From Planctomycetota bacterium (GTDB lineage Bacteria > Planctomycetota > Phycisphaerae > UBA1845 > PWPN01): a stretch of 11,717 nt of DNA. A model generated the notes under the pieces. That model was not told the DNA's origin. It saw only the letters and a list, made by a program, of their open reading frames with translations, and did no database searches. The stretch is taken from positions 3,431,750-3,443,466 of the forward strand of contig CP070790.1 of NCBI GenBank assembly GCA_020346805.1. Direction: 5' to 3'. Position numbers and translations under genes: made by a program. Positions 6,981-11,717 of the stretch are shown here, piece by piece (positions within the stretch are counted from its first letter, which is position 1; the number at the start of each line of letters is the position of its first letter).

Positions 6981-8387
6981 ATGAAATACTCGACAAAGAA
7001 TATCCATATAAGTTTATTGTTAATATGTCTCTGCTTTCTGTTGATGGGTCAAGGCGGCCCATGTACTCCTTCCCCCCCACAGCCTACAGGGTGTTTACAG
7101 CCCTCGGCTCCTGCGGGCAGCTTCGCTGTTGTCAGCACATCGCCATGTGATAAGGACGTAAACGTACCGACCGAGACCACCATTCGTGTAACCTTTAACG
7201 GATCGGCTGATCCTTCAACTCTGGGGGGTGTTATACGGCCACAGGTCGACCTGGTTCTACAGTGGTCCAATAACAACACCCAGGTCGATATTCAATTTGC
7301 TAATCCCCTGCAGGCCAACACGACCTATACGTTCATCGTCAACGCCGTCTTTGATACCAATGGCAATTCCCTGTATCAGACTGTTCAGGTTTGCTTCAGT
7401 ACCGGCAGTACTTTGGGCGAATGCCACACATCACTGTCATGCCAACAACCCTCAGTAACCGATCCGAATGTGTCGGCGTTTAGCTCATACAATTACTCGC
7501 CTTTCTTTGCGTCGAACTCATTTTGGAATACACCCATTGGAAGTAATCCGCAAATCGATCAAAATTCGTCAACCATGATCGACAGATTCAACCAGGTGGT
7601 ATCACAGTTTTCCGGTATTTGGTTGGGTTTCGATCATGATGTCGTTCCGATTTATTTTGCCGACGCAAACACCCCACAACAAAATGTAACCTTAACCGCA
7701 CTATGGTCGCCCATTACCACACGCAGCAATGTCCCTATTCCCAGTCATGCCCTTCCTGATTGTGGAGACGATAATTTTATGAGCATCCTGGATACGGTGA
7801 ACAATGTATTTTACGACTTCTGGCAAGTAACCAAACAAAGCGATGGAAGTTGGTCGGGTTCGTGGGTATCATCACCACTAGCGGCGAATGGAGATGGAAG
7901 TTTTCCCGGTACCTTTGAAGACGCGAAAATGGGGGTGCGGGTATCGCAGTTTCCACTGGCAACGGGATTGGTTTGGCCACATGAATTATCAGCCGGTAAA
8001 ATCGAACACGCCTTGGTATTCGCATACAACTTTACGCGATCCGGGGTCTATAGCACACCAGCTAAAGGTACAGACGGAGCAAATAATGATTTATCTGCTA
8101 TCCCGATTGGCGCTCTTTTACAACTCGATCCTTCATTAAACCTGGACACCCTGAATCTGACAGCGTACGAAAAGGTCATTGCCAACGCCCTGCAGAACTA
8201 TGGCATGTATCTGGGAGACAGCGGCGGGGGAATCAGCATAAGCCTTGTACATCCATACAGTTTTGCAGGTAATCCCTACACCGGACTTCTCCCCGACAGC
8301 GTAATCACTGAAGGCGGTATACTGTTGGACAAGATCCCGGCCGATCGCTTCCGAGTACTGCAAATGAACCTGGTCCAGGCCAATTGA
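6981..8387 (+). CDS. Secreted Ig-like (Big_5) protein with a conserved domain of unknown function
   Basis: This 468-residue protein starts with a hydrophobic signal segment (residues about 8-23) followed by a Pro/Cys-rich linker. Cys28 follows GGP, which is not a standard lipobox, so lipid attachment is uncertain. Residues about 47-141 are a bacterial Ig-like Big_5 domain: VVSTSPCDKDVNVPTETTIRV, then the ANTTYTFIV strand, and a terminal VQVCFSTG. Residues about 175-465 form a conserved domain opening SNSFWNTPIG and containing VPIPSHALPD, FYDFWQVTK, GLVWPHELSAGKIEHALVFA, then TDGANNDLSAIPIGALLQLDPS, and ALQNYGMYLGDSGGG. I recall similar signatures in hypothetical secreted proteins of actinobacteria and others, without a proven function. 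The conserved Trp, His, Asp and Gly residues suggest a carbohydrate-active or other secreted enzyme, but that is inference. It is transcribed away from the GH120 gene and in the same direction as the protease gene. Confidence 0.82.
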   Translation: MKYSTKNIHISLLLICLCFLLMGQGGPCTPSPPQPTGCLQPSAPAGSFAVVSTSPCDKDVNVPTETTIRVTFNGSADPSTLGGVIRPQVDLVLQWSNNNTQVDIQFANPLQANTTYTFIVNAVFDTNGNSLYQTVQVCFSTGSTLGECHTSLSCQQPSVTDPNVSAFSSYNYSPFFASNSFWNTPIGSNPQIDQNSSTMIDRFNQVVSQFSGIWLGFDHDVVPIYFADANTPQQNVTLTALWSPITTRSNVPIPSHALPDCGDDNFMSILDTVNNVFYDFWQVTKQSDGSWSGSWVSSPLAANGDGSFPGTFEDAKMGVRVSQFPLATGLVWPHELSAGKIEHALVFAYNFTRSGVYSTPAKGTDGANNDLSAIPIGALLQLDPSLNLDTLNLTAYEKVIANALQNYGMYLGDSGGGISISLVHPYSFAGNPYTGLLPDSVITEGGILLDKIPADRFRVLQMNLVQAN

Positions 8388-8683
8388 AACCGGTCGGTTG
8401 CAGGATCAAGGAGGACGATCTTTACCACTACCAAGGCTTGAATCAGGATCATACCACTGTAGAACATATAACCGAAGAAACTGGGTTAAGTATATTCATA
8501 CCACAAGCTTCTGATAATAAAACGTAAACTACCGCTGGAACTTGTGAGTAACACCAACATTCTAACATACAATCCGAATCATTTGGGTAGCAGGTCAGGC
8601 TTGGGCTGGATAGATACTTATTTATCACAGGAATCCGCTTAAATAACCGAGTATATATAAAAATATCCTTTAAGGATTGATAA
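8388..8683 (+). other. Intergenic leader of the M4 protease gene
   Basis: The first part holds AACCGGTCGGTT (8388-8399), a short palindrome with no U-tract, and an isolated AAGGAGG (8408-8414) with no start codon within 20 nt. The second part holds leader element copy 4 (8562-8599), an AT-rich TATATATAA (8652-8660) that could be a -10 region, and the protease ribosome site AAGGA (8672-8676). No gene is visible. Confidence 0.5.
8562..8599 (+). promoter_or_regulatory. Shared leader element, copy 4 (before M4 protease)
   Basis: This is the most diverged copy and the only one on the plus strand. It has CTAACATA (identical to copies 1 and 2), ATCATT in the middle (as in copy 2) and GCAGGTCAG at the end (identical to copy 3). 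The block spacing is within 2 nt of the other copies. It ends 84 nt before the protease start and again points toward its gene. The TTTCG start and the ATGCAR seen upstream of copies 1-3 are missing. Confidence 0.4.
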
Positions 8684-11600
8684 ATGAACCAGCATAGGCA
8701 TCCTGTGTTAATGTTGACCTCGGCCTTAGTCGGACTTGCTTTGATAGCGAATCCTGGTTTGGCTCAAAGACAACCCGCCCCAATGAACATCCGTCACTCC
8801 GTTAAGACTGGTCATGCCTGCTTTGTTTCCGCAGCAAATAAAGGGGTAATCCCGGTCCGTGCCCCCCAGACCGGTAGTCCTGTTCAACCGATCGATTTTT
8901 TTGTCGAACACGGAAACCTATTCGGCATACGTGATGCGACAAAAGGACTCAGATTCAGCAAGGCTCATACCGACTTTATTGGACATACACATACTACTTA
9001 TCTACAAATCCACAATAGTGTACGGGTCTTTGGGGGTATGCTGAAGGTGCATCAGAATTCAACAGGACAATTCATGGCCGCAAACGGTCATTTTTTCCCT
9101 GTCTCCGTCAAGCTGTCCACCAAACCAACTATCGACTCAAGCGAAGCGGAGAGAATAGCGCGGACGGTGTTGGGACAAGAGGACGCACAGATCGAACATT
9201 CAGAACTTGTCATTGTGGACCCGGGTTGGTATGGCGACCCAGCCATTGGGCCGCATTTGGCATATTACATCATCCTGAAATACGTTGTGCCGGTCGTCCG
9301 TGAAGCCTTCTTCATCGATGCCCATGCCGGTTTAGTTCTTGATCGTTGGAATATGATTCATAATGTTAGAAATCGTCAGATCCATGATGCTGCGGGTAGT
9401 TCGTCAATTCCCGCCCCCCTGGCTCGGGTGGAGGGGGAGGACGTTACCGGTATTGCCGACGTGGACAAGGCTTATGATTATGCCGGGGATGCCTATGATT
9501 ATTTTTTCAGGGCCTTTGGTCGGGATAGCCTCGACGATAACGGAATGCCGATCGTCGTTACAGTACGTTCGACAGCCCTTCCTTGTCCGAATGCCGCCTG
9601 GAACGGCCATCAGGTGGTGTTTTGTTCGGGTTTGATGACCGACGATATTATGGCTCATGAATTGGCCCATGCGGTGACGGAGTACACTGCCAACCTGGTG
9701 TACCAGAACCAATCAGGTCAGTTGAGTGAGTCGATCGCAGACATATTCGGTGAACTGGTAGACCTCTTCAATGGTGATGCGGCGTTTGCCGGGCCGCCCG
9801 GCGATCCGCCAAACTGGCCTACACATTCCAGTGGGCCGGGCACAGATACACCAAACAATTTCCGCAGCGTTTGCAGCACTACCTCAAACGGTTTCGCTGA
9901 CGGGTGCCGCTGGTTAATAGCTGAAGATGCAAGCGTGGGCCCTTTTCGCGATATGTGGGATCCGACCTGTATGAATGATCCTGATCGGGCCAATAGTCCG
10001 CTCCAAACCTGCGATCCAAGCGATAACGGTGGAGTCCATAACGGAAGCGGCGTGGCCAATCACGCGTTTGCAATTATGATGGATGGGAAAACATTTAACG
10101 GTCAGTCTGTAACCGGAATAGGTCCGATCAAGGCCGGCGCCGTCTGGTATCGGGCTTTGACGACCTACCTGACTGTGACTTCCGATTTCGAGGATGCTTA
10201 CTTTGCTCTGAATCAGGCGGGGCAGGATCTGATTGGCACGGACCCGAACGATCCTCGTACGGGCCTGCCTTCCGGCGACGTGTTTACCTCGTTTGACGCC
10301 GAGCAAGTAGACAAGGGTTTACTGGCGGTAGAAATGAACACAAAGGGGGCATGCGGTTGGGGAGTTCCGGTATTGGATTCCGCACCTCCCGATCAATGCG
10401 GGCCGCCACGCACAACCATTTTTGCAGATGACTTTGAAAACGGAATCAATGGATGGTCTGTCTCTACTACGAATCCCCCGACACCCTACGACTGGGAGCA
10501 AATCGCAGACTCGCTGCCCTTTGGACGTTCCGGAACGGTCTGGTTTATCGCTGATGCCAACGTGGGCGACTGCATGAGCCAGTATGAGTCGGCGGTTCAC
10601 TATCTGACCAGCCCTACTATCGCTATCCCGGTTAATCCGATTCATCCTACGTTGTCCTTTACTCACTATATAGCCAGTGAGCCGGGCTGGGATGGAGGGA
10701 ATGTGAAGATCAGCGTCAACGGCGGGGCATGGCAACTGATTCCCGTCTCCGCATTCGAATATAATCCTTATAATACAACGATCAATAGTTTACTCCAGGG
10801 CAATACCAATCCGTTACGAGGGCAACCGGGCTGGAGCGGTGCCGGTGGGCAATGGGGAACGTCGCTTATCAACCTTAGCGACTTTGTCAACGGAGAAGAT
10901 ACGATCCAAATCCAATTTGAGTTCGGCAAAGACGATTGCAACGGTCTGGACGGGTGGTATCTCGATGATTTTGAACTTTACACCTGCCCACCCGAACCGC
11001 CAACGGCTATCGACGGTGAAGTCGGTACCATTACCGATACTCAGATCACCATAGTCTTAAACGCCGAAGATGAGGGAGAGCCCGACCCTCCCGGTATACT
11101 TACTTTCATAATCACCTCGCTAACGGCCCATGGTACGCTTAGCGAGCCGAGTGTCGGCCTTATCGATAGCATACCCTACAGCCTCATCCCCGGTAATAAT
11201 GAGGTGATCTATCAACCCGACACCAGTTATCAGGGGAGCGATAATTTTAAATTCAAGGCAGATGACGGTGGCACACCACCAATGGGAGGCGAGTCAAACG
11301 AGGCAACCGTCTCCATCACGGTTAGTGACAAAGACTATTTTACCGAGTTGTTTACCGGGGCAGGTCACCCCTTCGACCTCGATTATCACGCCCTATTGTT
11401 CACCCCGAACGGCAGTAGCAATTTCTACGATGCGTGCCTGCAGCCGATTACCGAGCTGCCCACCGATCCCGCCGGCGGCGGTCCGCCGAGCTTCCTTTTC
11501 GAGGATGGCTCGGACCTGTTTTTGGTGGCCGGGGGCGAAACCGTTTCAATCTACGGCCACAGCTATTCAAGCTTCTGGTTCAGCAGTAACGGATTTATCA

Positions 11601-11717
11601 CCTTCGATACCTTAGACATTATCGACCTGGGCTTGTCCGAGGAATCCCTGGCCGGCCACTTCAACAATAAGCGCATCTCCGCTCTGTTCGACGACCTCAG
11701 CCCGCCATCGGGCGGGA
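8684..11717 (+). CDS. Secreted thermolysin-like (M4) metalloprotease, multidomain, 3' end outside window
   Basis: The frame is open for 1011 codons to the window edge. The ATG at 8684 has AAGGA 7 nt upstream. Residues 1-27 are a signal peptide (cleavage after GLA27). An FTP propeptide domain (about 70-118) and a PepSY domain (about 150-222) should keep the enzyme inactive until cleaved. The M4 catalytic domain (about 230-560) has HELAH at 325-329, zinc ligand Glu349 in QLSESIADIFG, and catalytic His452 in DNGGVHNGSG, so it should be an active zinc endopeptidase. Residues about 577-767 resemble the beta-sandwich C-terminal region of immune inhibitor A-type proteases (FADDFENGINGW, GWYLDDFELY). 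Residues about 770-884 form a cadherin/Ig-like domain (YQGSDNFKFKADDGG). From about 885 a nidogen-like module begins (SSNGFITF, RISALFDDL). Further domains or a sorting signal probably lie beyond the edge. A role in extracellular protein scavenging is inferred. Confidence 0.92.
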   Translation, partial: MNQHRHPVLMLTSALVGLALIANPGLAQRQPAPMNIRHSVKTGHACFVSAANKGVIPVRAPQTGSPVQPIDFFVEHGNLFGIRDATKGLRFSKAHTDFIGHTHTTYLQIHNSVRVFGGMLKVHQNSTGQFMAANGHFFPVSVKLSTKPTIDSSEAERIARTVLGQEDAQIEHSELVIVDPGWYGDPAIGPHLAYYIILKYVVPVVREAFFIDAHAGLVLDRWNMIHNVRNRQIHDAAGSSSIPAPLARVEGEDVTGIADVDKAYDYAGDAYDYFFRAFGRDSLDDNGMPIVVTVRSTALPCPNAAWNGHQVVFCSGLMTDDIMAHELAHAVTEYTANLVYQNQSGQLSESIADIFGELVDLFNGDAAFAGPPGDPPNWPTHSSGPGTDTPNNFRSVCSTTSNGFADGCRWLIAEDASVGPFRDMWDPTCMNDPDRANSPLQTCDPSDNGGVHNGSGVANHAFAIMMDGKTFNGQSVTGIGPIKAGAVWYRALTTYLTVTSDFEDAYFALNQAGQDLIGTDPNDPRTGLPSGDVFTSFDAEQVDKGLLAVEMNTKGACGWGVPVLDSAPPDQCGPPRTTIFADDFENGINGWSVSTTNPPTPYDWEQIADSLPFGRSGTVWFIADANVGDCMSQYESAVHYLTSPTIAIPVNPIHPTLSFTHYIASEPGWDGGNVKISVNGGAWQLIPVSAFEYNPYNTTINSLLQGNTNPLRGQPGWSGAGGQWGTSLINLSDFVNGEDTIQIQFEFGKDDCNGLDGWYLDDFELYTCPPEPPTAIDGEVGTITDTQITIVLNAEDEGEPDPPGILTFIITSLTAHGTLSEPSVGLIDSIPYSLIPGNNEVIYQPDTSYQGSDNFKFKADDGGTPPMGGESNEATVSITVSDKDYFTELFTGAGHPFDLDYHALLFTPNGSSNFYDACLQPITELPTDPAGGGPPSFLFEDGSDLFLVAGGETVSIYGHSYSSFWFSSNGFITFDTLDIIDLGLSEESLAGHFNNKRISALFDDLSPPSGG

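Noticed and set aside
7062..7064. Cys28 of the 6981 protein as a lipoprotein attachment site
   Set aside because: The residues before it (GGP) do not fit the usual lipobox, with proline at -1.
8388..8399. Palindrome AACCGGTCGGTT right after the 6981 gene as a terminator
   Set aside because: The stem is very short, the loop is only 2-4 nt and no U-tract follows.
8408..8414. Isolated AAGGAGG suggesting another gene start
   Set aside because: No ATG, GTG or TTG in the next 20 nt and no open frame with coding character; at most the trace of a lost gene.
1..11717. tRNA or rRNA genes, CRISPR arrays, insertion sequences, attachment sites
   Set aside because: I looked on both strands and saw no clover-leaf, direct-repeat array, transposase or terminal inverted repeats.

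Overview
The window looks like a piece of a Planctomycetota chromosome, most likely of the Phycisphaerae/Sedimentisphaerales type. The case rests on moderate GC, loose gene packing with leaders of 250-500 bp, mostly single-gene units, many secreted proteins, and one very long multidomain secreted protein. That last protein carries a C-terminal module (nidogen-like, with SSNGFITF and RISALFDDL) that I associate with planctomycete exoproteins. The lineage is an inference from gene content. No rRNA, tRNA, CRISPR array or insertion sequence is visible.

Minus-strand block (41-6526), read from its upstream end: a secreted GH120-type beta-xylosidase (4718-6526), a small two-helix membrane protein (4079-4429), a cytoplasmic UROD/MtaA-type methyltransferase-like protein (2716-3816), and a secreted GH42 beta-galactosidase (41-2197). 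Each has its own leader, so they are probably separate transcription units. GH120 and GH42 together suggest trimming of xylose- and galactose- or arabinose-bearing oligosaccharides outside the cytoplasm. No transporter or regulator lies in view.

Plus-strand block (6981-11717): a secreted protein with an Ig-like Big_5 domain followed by a conserved domain of unknown function (6981-8387), then a thermolysin-family (M4) metalloprotease with FTP/PepSY propeptide and several C-terminal accessory domains (8684 to beyond the window edge). The M4 gene has no stop in the window; its frame is open for 1011 codons, with all zinc ligands and catalytic residues present.

The most unusual signal is non-coding. 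A degenerate element of about 40-46 nt occurs in the leaders of four genes (2308-2353, 4621-4666, 6586-6631, 8562-8599), always in the orientation of the downstream gene. It may be a shared promoter/operator or leader element tying two glycosidases, a membrane protein and a protease into one regulon. The copy before GH120 also overlaps a 23-codon leader frame with a strong Shine-Dalgarno sequence.
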